A stretch of DNA of 64,000 bases, taken from positions 2,604,001 to 2,668,000 of the forward strand of contig NZ_JADFFM010000001.1 in NCBI RefSeq assembly GCF_015221995.1, given 5' to 3'. Every line of letters begins with the position of its first letter. Position 1 is the stretch's first letter. The translations under genes and the position numbers were made by a program. Source of the stretch: Mucilaginibacter boryungensis (GTDB taxonomy: Bacteria > Bacteroidota > Bacteroidia > Sphingobacteriales > Sphingobacteriaceae). Shown piece by piece: positions 17,802 through 25,243 of this stretch. Under the pieces are notes generated by a model. The model worked only from the letters and a program-made list of their open reading frames with translations, ran no database searches and was not told the origin of the DNA.

Positions 17802-19293
17802 CGGATTGCCTGAAGCTGCAAAGACATCGGACAAGAACGAATTGTTCCCGGTATTTTTAAAGCTTAATGAATTGCATACGGTGCTTATCGGTGCAGGGGC
17901 TGTTGGTTTGGAAAAACTGACGGCTGTGCTTGGTAACAGTCCGCAGGCAAGGGTAACCGTTATTGCCAACGCCATTTTAAGTGATGTGCATGAACTGGCC
18001 GCAGCCTATCCGCAGGTAAATATCCTGCAAAAAACATTTACGGATACCGACCTGGACAATGCCGACGTGGTAATAGCCGCTACAGGTAAGCCCCAACTAA
18101 ACGAGTATATCCGTCAGTCGGCGCGGGACAGGAAGTTGTTAGTAAACATTGCTGATAAACCCGACCTGTGCGATTTTTACCTGGGTTCTATCGTACAAAA
18201 AGGCAACCTTAAAATAGCTATCTCTACCAACGGCAAGTCGCCCACAGTAGCCAAGCGTATTAAGGAAGTTTTAAATGACGGTATCCCTGATGAAATTGAC
18301 ACCACACTTCATCAGGTAAATCATCTGCGCAATTCCCTAAACGGAGATTTTAGCGATAAGGTCCGCCAGCTAAATAAGCTGACCGCGGTTTTGGTTGAGC
18401 CTAAAAAACAGGCAGAAGAAACAAAAAAGAATTTCAAGTGGCTAATTTGGGGCGCTATTGTACTATCCTTAGTTGTTACCGTTACCGCTTTATGGTTCAA
18501 AGATCCCGATGCACAGGCTTATCTTAGGGGCATCCCCCCTACTTTTTATTATTTCTTAGGCGCCGGGTTTGTTTTTGCAATGATAGACGGTGCCATTGGC
18601 ATGTCCTATGGGGTAACGTCAACCAGCTTTTCGTTAAGCATGGGTATCCCTCCAGCCTCGGCCAGTATGGGTGTGCACCTCAGCGAAATTATGAGCAACG
18701 GTATTGCCGGTTGGATGCATTACCGCCTGAATAACATCAACTGGAAATTATTTAAATTACTGCTTATACCAGGTATTATTGGAGCTGTATTGGGTGCTTA
18801 CCTGTTATCATCGTTAGAGCATTACAGTACTTATACCAAACCCATGGTATCTGTTTACACCTTTATCCTTGGTGTAGTTATCCTGAAAAAAGCATTTAAT
18901 ACGGGCCGCAAAAAATCGGCAGATAAAATTAAAAAAGTATCATTCCTGGGCTTCGGCGGCGGGTTTATTGATGCTGTTGGCGGCGGCGGCTGGGGGTCTA
19001 TCGTGTTATCTACGTTAATTGCCGGTGGGCGCAACCCTCGCTTTTCGCTGGGTACTGTAAAGCTATCCCGGTTCTTCATCGCGCTTATGAGTTCGCTAAC
19101 CTTTATTACCATGCTTAACGGCGCACATTGGGACGCTGTAGCAGGTCTAATTATTGGCAGCGCGTTGGCATCGCCTATTGCAGCAAAAGTATCTAACCAA
19201 ATATCCACCAAAGCTATTATGGTAGCGGTGGCGGTAATCGTAATGCTTATTAGTTTGCGAAGTATCCTGTTATTTTTAATGAAAGTAATTTAA
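17779..19293 (+). CDS. Fusion: precorrin-2 dehydrogenase/ferrochelatase domain + TSUP transporter
   Basis: Residues 20-215 resemble the N-terminal half of CysG/Met8, which oxidises precorrin-2 and inserts iron to form siroheme. The NAD loop is GAGAVGLEK at 38-46, followed by NIADKPDLCDFYL near 123 and IAISTNGKSPTVAKRIK near 147. A basic linker follows, then about eight membrane helices from 222 to 504 of the TauE/SafE/TSUP family (GAGFVFAMIDGAIGMSYGV, SLSMGIPPASASMGVHLSE, GGGFIDAVGGGGWGSI). The TSUP part probably carries sulfate, sulfite or another sulfur anion. One polypeptide thus couples siroheme synthesis to anion transport. The reading frame is continuous with no stop at the junction, so the fusion is real in this sequence. 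Direction of transport is unknown. Confidence 0.88.
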   Translation: MPLLTKNNGLPEAAKTSDKNELFPVFLKLNELHTVLIGAGAVGLEKLTAVLGNSPQARVTVIANAILSDVHELAAAYPQVNILQKTFTDTDLDNADVVIAATGKPQLNEYIRQSARDRKLLVNIADKPDLCDFYLGSIVQKGNLKIAISTNGKSPTVAKRIKEVLNDGIPDEIDTTLHQVNHLRNSLNGDFSDKVRQLNKLTAVLVEPKKQAEETKKNFKWLIWGAIVLSLVVTVTALWFKDPDAQAYLRGIPPTFYYFLGAGFVFAMIDGAIGMSYGVTSTSFSLSMGIPPASASMGVHLSEIMSNGIAGWMHYRLNNINWKLFKLLLIPGIIGAVLGAYLLSSLEHYSTYTKPMVSVYTFILGVVILKKAFNTGRKKSADKIKKVSFLGFGGGFIDAVGGGGWGSIVLSTLIAGGRNPRFSLGTVKLSRFFIALMSSLTFITMLNGAHWDAVAGLIIGSALASPIAAKVSNQISTKAIMVAVAVIVMLISLRSILLFLMKVI

Positions 19294-19294
19294 A

Positions 19295-20035
19295 ATGAAT
19301 GCTTTAATTGAACATATAAAAAAACAAACCACCGGCTTATCTCCGGTTGAAGCGTTGAGGCATTTAGCTGATACCTATCCCGGGGGCGTTGTTTTCTCTA
19401 CAAGTTTTGGCTGGGAAGATCAGGTGATCACCCATATGATCTTCGCTAACAATATCCCCATCAAGGTATTCACACTGGAAACCGGCAGGCTCTTCCCGGA
19501 GACCTACTACGTATGGAACCGCACGCTGGAAATGTATGGCAAACCAATTCATGCTTATTATCCTGATGCGGAAAGCCTTCAGCAAATGGTAAGTGCAAAA
19601 GGGCCCAACAGCTTTTACGAATCGGTAGATAACCGTAAGGAATGCTGCCATATCCGCAAGATAGAGCCTTTGAAACGTGCCCTGGCCGGCAATCAATGCT
19701 GGATAACCGGCATCCGTGCCGAACAATCGGCCAACCGCCAGTTTATGAGCGACGTAGAATGGGACGAAGGCAATAAGCTGGTAAAGTTCCACCCTATTTA
19801 CGGCTGGGACCTGGATGAGGTGAAGCAATACATCCGTGAAAACAATGTGCCTTATAACACATTGCATGACAGGGGTTTCCCGAGCATTGGCTGCGCCCCC
19901 TGTACACGCGCGGTACAACCCGGCGAGGATTTCCGTGCCGGCCGCTGGTGGTGGGAAGATCAATCCAAGAAAGAATGTGGCCTGCACAGTGCGGATGTAA
20001 TTGACGAAGAAACTAAAGAATTAAAGCCTTTGTAG
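19295..20035 (+). CDS. cysH: Adenylylsulfate (APS) reductase, CysH family
   Basis: This enzyme reduces activated sulfate to sulfite with a thiol donor such as thioredoxin. The 246-residue protein has the FSTSFGWEDQ phosphate loop near 34, the C-terminal catalytic KKECGLH (Cys228), and four further cysteines in CC (117-118, ECCHIRK) and CxxC (200-203, GCAPC). These four ligate a [4Fe-4S] cluster, which marks the APS-using type rather than the PAPS-using type. That agrees with the absence of an APS kinase (cysC) in the cluster. It follows the TSUP fusion by one base, so it is in the same operon. A trxB gene lies elsewhere in the window. Confidence 0.94.
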   Translation: MNALIEHIKKQTTGLSPVEALRHLADTYPGGVVFSTSFGWEDQVITHMIFANNIPIKVFTLETGRLFPETYYVWNRTLEMYGKPIHAYYPDAESLQQMVSAKGPNSFYESVDNRKECCHIRKIEPLKRALAGNQCWITGIRAEQSANRQFMSDVEWDEGNKLVKFHPIYGWDLDEVKQYIRENNVPYNTLHDRGFPSIGCAPCTRAVQPGEDFRAGRWWWEDQSKKECGLHSADVIDEETKELKPL

Positions 20036-20044
20036 ATAAGGACT

Positions 20045-20163
20045 TTCCCCTCTTGAGAGGGGAAGCACTGAACCAGCAGGCAACAAAAACTTTCATAGGG
20101 GTATGTCCTTCCGAAAGTTTACCGAAGAAAGGACATACCCCTGGCCCCTCTCAAGAGGGGAAA
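20045..20163. repeat. Nested palindromic element between cysH and cysD
   Basis: The outer words are each nearly self-complementary: TTCCCCTCTTGAGAGGGGAA (20045-20064) and its inverse CCCCTCTCAAGAGGGGAA (20145-20162). Inside, AGGGGTATGTCCTT (20097-20110) pairs perfectly with AAGGACATACCCCT (20129-20142). No coding frame is present. It interrupts an otherwise tight cys operon with a 179-base gap and could act as an RNA hairpin affecting cysH or cysDN levels. It does not share the GTCAT ends of the other repeat superfamily. Confidence 0.75.
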
Positions 20164-20214
20164 CGCGGTTGATTATTTCCTAACGGAAGAAACTGAAAAG
20201 AATTAATATAGAGA

Positions 20215-21117
20215 ATGAGTACAAAACCGGATTATTTAGATGAGTTGGAGGCGGAAGCTATCCATATATTAAGGGAGGTTGCCGGGCAATTTGAAAAACC
20301 GGCGCTATTGTTTTCAGGCGGTAAGGATTCTATTACACTGGTGCGCCTGGCCGAGAAAGCTTTCCGTCCGGGTAAGTTCCCGTTCCCGCTGGTACATATT
20401 GATACCGGGCATAACTTTGAAGAAACAATAAAGTACCGAGATGAGATGGTTGCCCGTATAGGCGAAAAACTGATCGTCGGTTATGTGCAAGATGATATTG
20501 ATGCGGGGCGCGTGGTTGAACAAAAAGGCAAAAATGCCAGCCGCAACCAGTTGCAAACCGTTACCCTGTTAAATACCATTGCCAAACATCAGTTTGATGC
20601 CTGTATAGGCGGGGCCCGCCGTGATGAGGAAAAAGCTCGGGCCAAAGAGCGCGTATTCTCTGTTCGCGATGAATTTGGCCAGTGGAACCCCAAAAGCCAG
20701 CGCCCCGAATTATGGGATTTATACAATGGCAAAATTCACAAAGGCGAGAACGTGCGGGTATTCCCGATAAGTAACTGGACTGAGTTGGATGTGTGGAACT
20801 ATATCCGCAGGGAAAACATTCCGTTACCAAGCATTTACTTCGCACACGAGCGTGATGTGATCACCCGTAATGGCCAGTTGATGGCCGCCTCTCCTTTCCT
20901 GAATATGGATGATGAGGATATAGTGCAACGCAAAAACGTACGCTTCCGCACGGTGGGCGATATGAGCTGTACCGCTGCGGTAGAATCGTACGCGTTTGAG
21001 ATAGACGATATTATTAATGAAATAAGCGCCAGTAACATTAGCGAACGTGGCGCGCGTATGGACGACAAGGTAAGCGAGGCTGCCATGGAAGACCGTAAGA
21101 AAGGAGGGTATTTTTAA
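20215..21117 (+). CDS. cysD: Sulfate adenylyltransferase subunit 2
   Basis: This catalytic subunit of ATP sulfurylase forms APS from ATP and sulfate. The 300-residue protein of the ATP-PPi (N-type) family has the PP loop FSGGKDSITLVRLA near 35, FPLVHIDTGHNFEET near 60 and the ARRDEEKARAKERVFS segment near 128. C-terminal MDDKVSEAAMEDRKKGGYF matches the family. cysN follows after one base. The gene starts 51 bases after the palindromic element. Confidence 0.96.
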   Translation: MSTKPDYLDELEAEAIHILREVAGQFEKPALLFSGGKDSITLVRLAEKAFRPGKFPFPLVHIDTGHNFEETIKYRDEMVARIGEKLIVGYVQDDIDAGRVVEQKGKNASRNQLQTVTLLNTIAKHQFDACIGGARRDEEKARAKERVFSVRDEFGQWNPKSQRPELWDLYNGKIHKGENVRVFPISNWTELDVWNYIRRENIPLPSIYFAHERDVITRNGQLMAASPFLNMDDEDIVQRKNVRFRTVGDMSCTAAVESYAFEIDDIINEISASNISERGARMDDKVSEAAMEDRKKGGYF

Positions 21118-21118
21118 T

Positions 21119-22369
21119 ATGAACATGCTTAAATTTTTAACAGCCGGCAGTGTAGATGATGGTAAAAGCACCCTTATTGGTCGCCTGTTGTATGATACCG
21201 ATTCTATCCTCGACGATCAATTGGAAGCCTTGCAGCGCAGTAACCGCAAAAATGATGACGGTACTATTGACCTGGCGATCCTTACCGACGGGCTTAAAGC
21301 CGAGCGTGAACAGGGTATTACCATTGATGTGGCGTATAAATACTTCCAGACCGATAAACGCAAATTTATTATAGCCGATACCCCGGGGCATATCCAATAC
21401 ACCCGTAATATGGTAACTGGCGCATCAAACGCGGGCCTGGCAATTATATTGATAGATGCCCGCAAAGGCGTTATCGAGCAAACCATTCGTCACTCATTCT
21501 TAGTTTCCCTTTTGGAAATACCACACGTAATTGTTTGTGTAAACAAAATGGATATGGTTGATTATGACCAGCAGGTGTTCGATAAGATAGTTGCCGATTA
21601 CCGCGAAATGGCAGCTAAACTGAACCTGCATGATGTAAACTTTATCCCGGTGAGCGCCCTTAAGGGGGACAACGTAGGTTTCAAATCCGACCGGATGTTT
21701 TGGTATGAGGGTAAAAGCCTACTGGATTATCTGGAAACTGTAGAAACCCACGTAGACGAGGATGCTAACTACACCCGCATGCCGGTACAATGGGTAGTGC
21801 GTCCGCAAACTGACGAATTGCACGATTACCGTGGCTATGCCGGCAAGGTACTGAGCGGCACATTCAAACTGAATGATAGCGTTACCGTATTGCCTTCAGG
21901 GTTTACCACTACGTTAGACCGCATTGAACTGTTTGATAAACGCCCTGAAGAGGCATCGGCTGGCATGTCGGTTACTTTGCATTTGAAGGATGAGATCGAT
22001 ATCAGTCGCGGTGATATACTGGTTAAAAGTAACCAGCCGCCTATCGTATCCCAACTAATTGAGGCAGACCTGTGCTGGATGGATACTAAACCACTTGACC
22101 CTACACATACCTATTTAATACAGCATAACAGTAAAGTAACTCGCTGCAAAATTAGCGAGGTACTTTACAAAATGCAGATCAACACGCTGGAAAAGCTATA
22201 TGACGAAGAGTTTAAGCTGAACGACATTGGCCGCATTGTGGTGAAAACCGCCGAGCCGCTGGCGTTTGATGTTTACCAGCAAAATAAAGCAAATGGCCGC
22301 GCTATTATTATTGATAGCCGCAGCAATTTAACCGTGGGCGCACTGATGTTCAGAGCTGCTGCGGAATAA
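21119..22369 (+). CDS. cysN: Sulfate adenylyltransferase subunit 1 (GTPase)
   Basis: This EF-Tu-like GTPase drives the unfavourable APS synthesis by CysD. The 416-residue protein has G1 GSVDDGKST at 10-18, switch G3 DTPGHIQYTRN near 88, G4 NKMD near 142, and beta-barrel domains II and III after residue 220. It has no C-terminal APS kinase fusion of the CysNC type, again agreeing with an APS-reducing pathway. It ends the module and a terminator follows about 70 bases later. Confidence 0.96.
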   Translation: MNMLKFLTAGSVDDGKSTLIGRLLYDTDSILDDQLEALQRSNRKNDDGTIDLAILTDGLKAEREQGITIDVAYKYFQTDKRKFIIADTPGHIQYTRNMVTGASNAGLAIILIDARKGVIEQTIRHSFLVSLLEIPHVIVCVNKMDMVDYDQQVFDKIVADYREMAAKLNLHDVNFIPVSALKGDNVGFKSDRMFWYEGKSLLDYLETVETHVDEDANYTRMPVQWVVRPQTDELHDYRGYAGKVLSGTFKLNDSVTVLPSGFTTTLDRIELFDKRPEEASAGMSVTLHLKDEIDISRGDILVKSNQPPIVSQLIEADLCWMDTKPLDPTHTYLIQHNSKVTRCKISEVLYKMQINTLEKLYDEEFKLNDIGRIVVKTAEPLAFDVYQQNKANGRAIIIDSRSNLTVGALMFRAAAE

Positions 22370-22436
22370 ACAAGCATAGTGAGCAGAGAGGCAATAGGCC
22401 TGCGTCTTTGCTAATAGTTAATACCTAAGTTGAGAA

Positions 22437-22475
22437 GAAAGGGCGCGCTTTGATCAGGAGCGCGTTCCTTTTTTA
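22437..22475 (+). terminator. Probable terminator after cysN
   Basis: GCGCGCT-like stem CGCGCT (22444-22449) with AGCGCG (22459-22464), extended by AAGG/CCTT with a small internal loop, is followed by a T-run (22469-22474). Confidence 0.6.
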
Positions 22476-22517
22476 GACTATGCTTGAACTTGATTTTCCT
22501 GATTTAAGGAAAATAAA

Positions 22518-23354
22518 CTACTTTTTCTTTGCTAAGGTATATTCACCCCAAAGTTCTGTTTCGGTGAAGCGATAGGAATCATCTGGTGAAATACCGGTAG
22601 GGCCATAGTCAACCCCGGATTTTTGCGGGATAGCAAAATCTCCATTTAAACGGGGCACATTTAGTTTTATATTATAACTAAAAGTGACTGGATTAGCCGA
22701 TGTTAAGTCAAGGAATATTAATGGGATAGCAAATTCTACAACTGGCTCTCCCCTCCAAAAATGAATGGCTGCTTTAATATCTTTATCGTTGTAAACAGAA
22801 ATAGTTGGGTCGCTTATATCTTTAATACCGACGACCTTGATCTCCTTGGCAATTTTTTCTACGCGTACATTTGTAGCCGCAGTTAATGAATCTATCTCTT
22901 TTCGATACTTTAGCGTGTCTTTCACATACCTCAACACAAGTGTCGGAGCATACATTATCGATGAAACCGTCATTCCATTTTGCGATGTAGGAAAGGTTAC
23001 AGAAACGTTTTGTGGATCTTTAGTCCGTTTATCTTTTTCGATATGATGACTGATTGTAAATGTGATGCCCTCTTTCAAAATCTTAAGTCCGGCTGCCGAG
23101 CCCGAACCACGAACGGTTAAATACAGGTAGATATCATCGTTACTAACCACATAAAATATTCTGTTGGCCAGGTTATAAGCACTCAAATTTTTGTTTGTCC
23201 ATTCCTTTAATTCACCGTCAACCTTCATATTTGCCGGCGATCTCATGTTAACGTTTTGTACCTGTGGTTGGGTTTGGCTAAAAGTATGGAGCAAGATACC
23301 CATGCTCAATAGCATGGTAATCGATACTTTCTTGAGTAATTTGCAATGTGTCAT
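22518..23354 (-). CDS. Secreted protein with CBM9-like domain, function unknown
   Basis: The 278-residue protein has a signal peptide (about residues 1-26, ending in LHTFSQTQ). The region MKVDGELKEWTNKNLSAYNLANRIFYVVSNDDIYLYLTVRG resembles the start of DOMON/CBM9-like beta-sandwiches that bind sugars or haem. No catalytic motif is visible. It is convergent with cysN and stands alone, with about 65 bases to the next leftward gene. A periplasmic or cell-surface role is inferred from the signal peptide only. Confidence 0.65.
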   Translation of the reverse strand: MTHCKLLKKVSITMLLSMGILLHTFSQTQPQVQNVNMRSPANMKVDGELKEWTNKNLSAYNLANRIFYVVSNDDIYLYLTVRGSGSAAGLKILKEGITFTISHHIEKDKRTKDPQNVSVTFPTSQNGMTVSSIMYAPTLVLRYVKDTLKYRKEIDSLTAATNVRVEKIAKEIKVVGIKDISDPTISVYNDKDIKAAIHFWRGEPVVEFAIPLIFLDLTSANPVTFSYNIKLNVPRLNGDFAIPQKSGVDYGPTGISPDDSYRFTETELWGEYTLAKKK

Positions 23355-23418
23355 TATGATTTATTTGGTCATTTAGCCTATGTCTTAATAGCAAAGTCTT
23401 GGTGAACTTCAATCAAGG

Positions 23419-23955
23419 TCAAAACATACTCTTTAACCCATCAATAATGCTGGAGAAGAACGTGGGAAAGCTTAGGCCGTTGTGGTGATTAAAATACAAG
23501 AAGATAATAAAGATGATAGCGGCAATAATGATGAACCGTTTAAACAGGTAGCCGAGCAGGACCAGCGAAAGCGGTATAACCAGCAGCCAGCCCCAGCTCA
23601 CGTGGAATGGGCTCAGCTTATCATCGTGCTTGTAAACATAATATAGCATGGCATGGGTGCCCGCATCGTTATTATGGCGCAGATAGAGGAATATCGACTT
23701 TTCTATTTTAGGGGGATAAAAGGCCACGCCTTTGTTAAAAGTCAACTCCTGTTCAAAGCCGTTCACTGCAAAAGTAAACAGGCCGTTCACATTCTGCATG
23801 GGGTTGTTTAACGAGTCGGTAGCAACTATAGCTATCTGACTTTGGCCAAAGGGGTTATCCTTAATTACAAAATGATTAATGTTTATCGTATCGGCCCAGC
23901 CAAATTGGCTCAATGCAATAAGTACAGCAATAGTCAGGTAAATACGTTTCAGCAT
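23419..23955 (-). CDS. Membrane-anchored periplasmic protein, function unknown
   Basis: I take Met 23955 (MLKRIYLTIAVLIALS) as start because a signal peptide follows directly; a longer frame reaches 23991. The protein of 178 residues has a signal peptide ending near GWAD and a soluble beta-rich region with FGQSQIAIVATDSLNNPMQN. Two adjacent C-terminal membrane helices follow (WGWLLVIPLSLVLLGYLF and IIIAAIIFIIFLYF). No domain was recognised. It lies two to forty bases after tspO in the same direction, so the two may be co-transcribed. Confidence 0.65.
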   Translation of the reverse strand: MLKRIYLTIAVLIALSQFGWADTININHFVIKDNPFGQSQIAIVATDSLNNPMQNVNGLFTFAVNGFEQELTFNKGVAFYPPKIEKSIFLYLRHNNDAGTHAMLYYVYKHDDKLSPFHVSWGWLLVIPLSLVLLGYLFKRFIIIAAIIFIIFLYFNHHNGLSFPTFFSSIIDGLKSMF

Positions 23956-23992
23956 ATTGTATAGTTTAGTAACTGATGCTAATTTAAACATT

Positions 23993-24490
23993 TTAATGGT
24001 TTAGCAGATAAATGGAAAAATTAAGCGTTGTTGCAAAGCTTACCCAAAGCAAATAAGGCAATAATAGCCAACAAGCTATTCTGCTAAATTTACTGAAGTA
24101 ATACATATTGGCCAGTATGCTTAGCCATAATAAAATGATAACCACCAGCGCCCACAATATTTGATGCTGCCCAAAAAACACAATTGACCACGAAAAATTT
24201 AACAGCAGTTGCACAAAATAAATTAGACGGGCTGTATGATAACTATCCGATTCGGCACGATGCCTCCAAACCAGGTAGGCGGCAATGGCTATCAGGATGT
24301 ACAACACTGTCCACACGGGCCCAAATAATTGATTAGGCGGGTTAAATGATGGTTTGTGAAGCGTGCTATACCAGCCCGGTATTTCTTTTATAGTGAAATA
24401 CGATGCTACAGCGGCTATGCCTAAAGTAATACCTAAATTGATAATAAAGGGCAAAGGTTGAAATTTGCCTTGTTGTGCCTTAGCGCTCAT
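23993..24490 (-). CDS. TspO/MBR family membrane protein
   Basis: The 165-residue, five-helix membrane protein belongs to the tryptophan-rich sensory protein/translocator family that binds porphyrins. Diagnostic segments are IPGWYSTLHKPSFNPPNQLF, GPVWTVLYILIAIAAYLVW, LLNFSWSIVFFGQH and LPYLLWVSFATTLNF. I place the start at Met 24490 (MSAKAQQGKF); upstream extension to a TTG at 24556 adds an unlikely tail. The family has been linked to tetrapyrrole handling and stress; the closeness to siroheme genes 2 kb away is suggestive but not evidence. Confidence 0.92.
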   Translation of the reverse strand: MSAKAQQGKFQPLPFIINLGITLGIAAVASYFTIKEIPGWYSTLHKPSFNPPNQLFGPVWTVLYILIAIAAYLVWRHRAESDSYHTARLIYFVQLLLNFSWSIVFFGQHQILWALVVIILLWLSILANMYYFSKFSRIACWLLLPYLLWVSFATTLNFSIYLLNH

Positions 24491-24743
24491 ACGTCGTGTA
24501 ACAATGGTGACTAAAGTTAGTTTTGCATATATACGCATTTGGCAAATCATGAACAATCTGCTGTTGAGTAATCCGTCTTTGTGGTTAAATAAAGCAACTC
24601 TCTGGCTGGCAAGCCATATTAAATGCTGCCTAAATAAAAAAATATATTAAAACTATAGGGAAACTTACATTTTTTCAGAATATTTGGGCAGAGCAAGTAA
24701 ACTTTATCATTTTTATAATAGTTTTGTTTTTTAACTGGCGCAA

Positions 24744-25181
24744 ATGCTTTCCAAAAAAACCAAATATGCCATTAAGGCATTAGTAATACTGGGCAAACAT
24801 CGGGACAAACCGCCCCTTCAAATATCGTGGATAGCTGAACAGGAAAAGATCCCCAAAAAGTTTCTTGAGCAAATACTGCTTGATTTACGAAACGCAGGCT
24901 TTTTGTATAGTAAAAAAGGCGCGGGCGGCGGCTACAGCCTGAATAAAGATCCAAAAGATATTTACCTGGTACATGTGCTGCGCATTACTGATGGGCCAAT
25001 TGCCATGGTACCCTGCGCCAGCCTGAATTTTTATCATCGCTGCGATGAATGCCACCAGGAAACCACCTGCGGTATACGCGATGTGTTTATTGATGTTCGC
25101 GACGCTACCCTGAAAATCTTAAGTGAAACCAGTATTGCCGATATCATCGATAGGGAAACTAATCTGATAAGTATCGGTTAG
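24744..25181 (+). CDS. Rrf2 family transcriptional regulator with cysteine cluster
   Basis: The 145-residue regulator has an N-terminal winged helix (MLSKKTKYAIKALVILGKH, with recognition helix KIPKKFLEQILLDLRNAGFL and wing KKGAGGGYSLNK). Four cysteines follow at 91, 100, 103 and 109 (PCASLNFYHRCDECHQETTCG). IscR and NsrR use three cysteines here to bind an iron-sulfur cluster, whereas the cysteine-metabolism regulator CymR lacks them. This protein could therefore sense Fe-S or redox state. The nearby cys operon is a possible target, which is inference from distance only. Confidence 0.9.
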   Translation: MLSKKTKYAIKALVILGKHRDKPPLQISWIAEQEKIPKKFLEQILLDLRNAGFLYSKKGAGGGYSLNKDPKDIYLVHVLRITDGPIAMVPCASLNFYHRCDECHQETTCGIRDVFIDVRDATLKILSETSIADIIDRETNLISIG

Positions 25182-25243
25182 CTGCGATAATGCAACGGTA
25201 TATGCATAGCTGGTATTCGTGCCGCAACTACCGTGTTGGTTTA

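Noticed and set aside
19364..19987. 207-codon open frame on the minus strand opposite cysH
   Set aside because: It lies wholly inside cysH, whose catalytic motifs are all in frame. The opposite frame shows no domain and is a codon-bias shadow.
24557..24743. Hairpin or gene between tspO and the Rrf2 regulator
   Set aside because: No stable structure or frame was found. The stretch TATTAAAACTATAGGGAAAC resembles the 14751 site only weakly, so I do not claim a shared operator.
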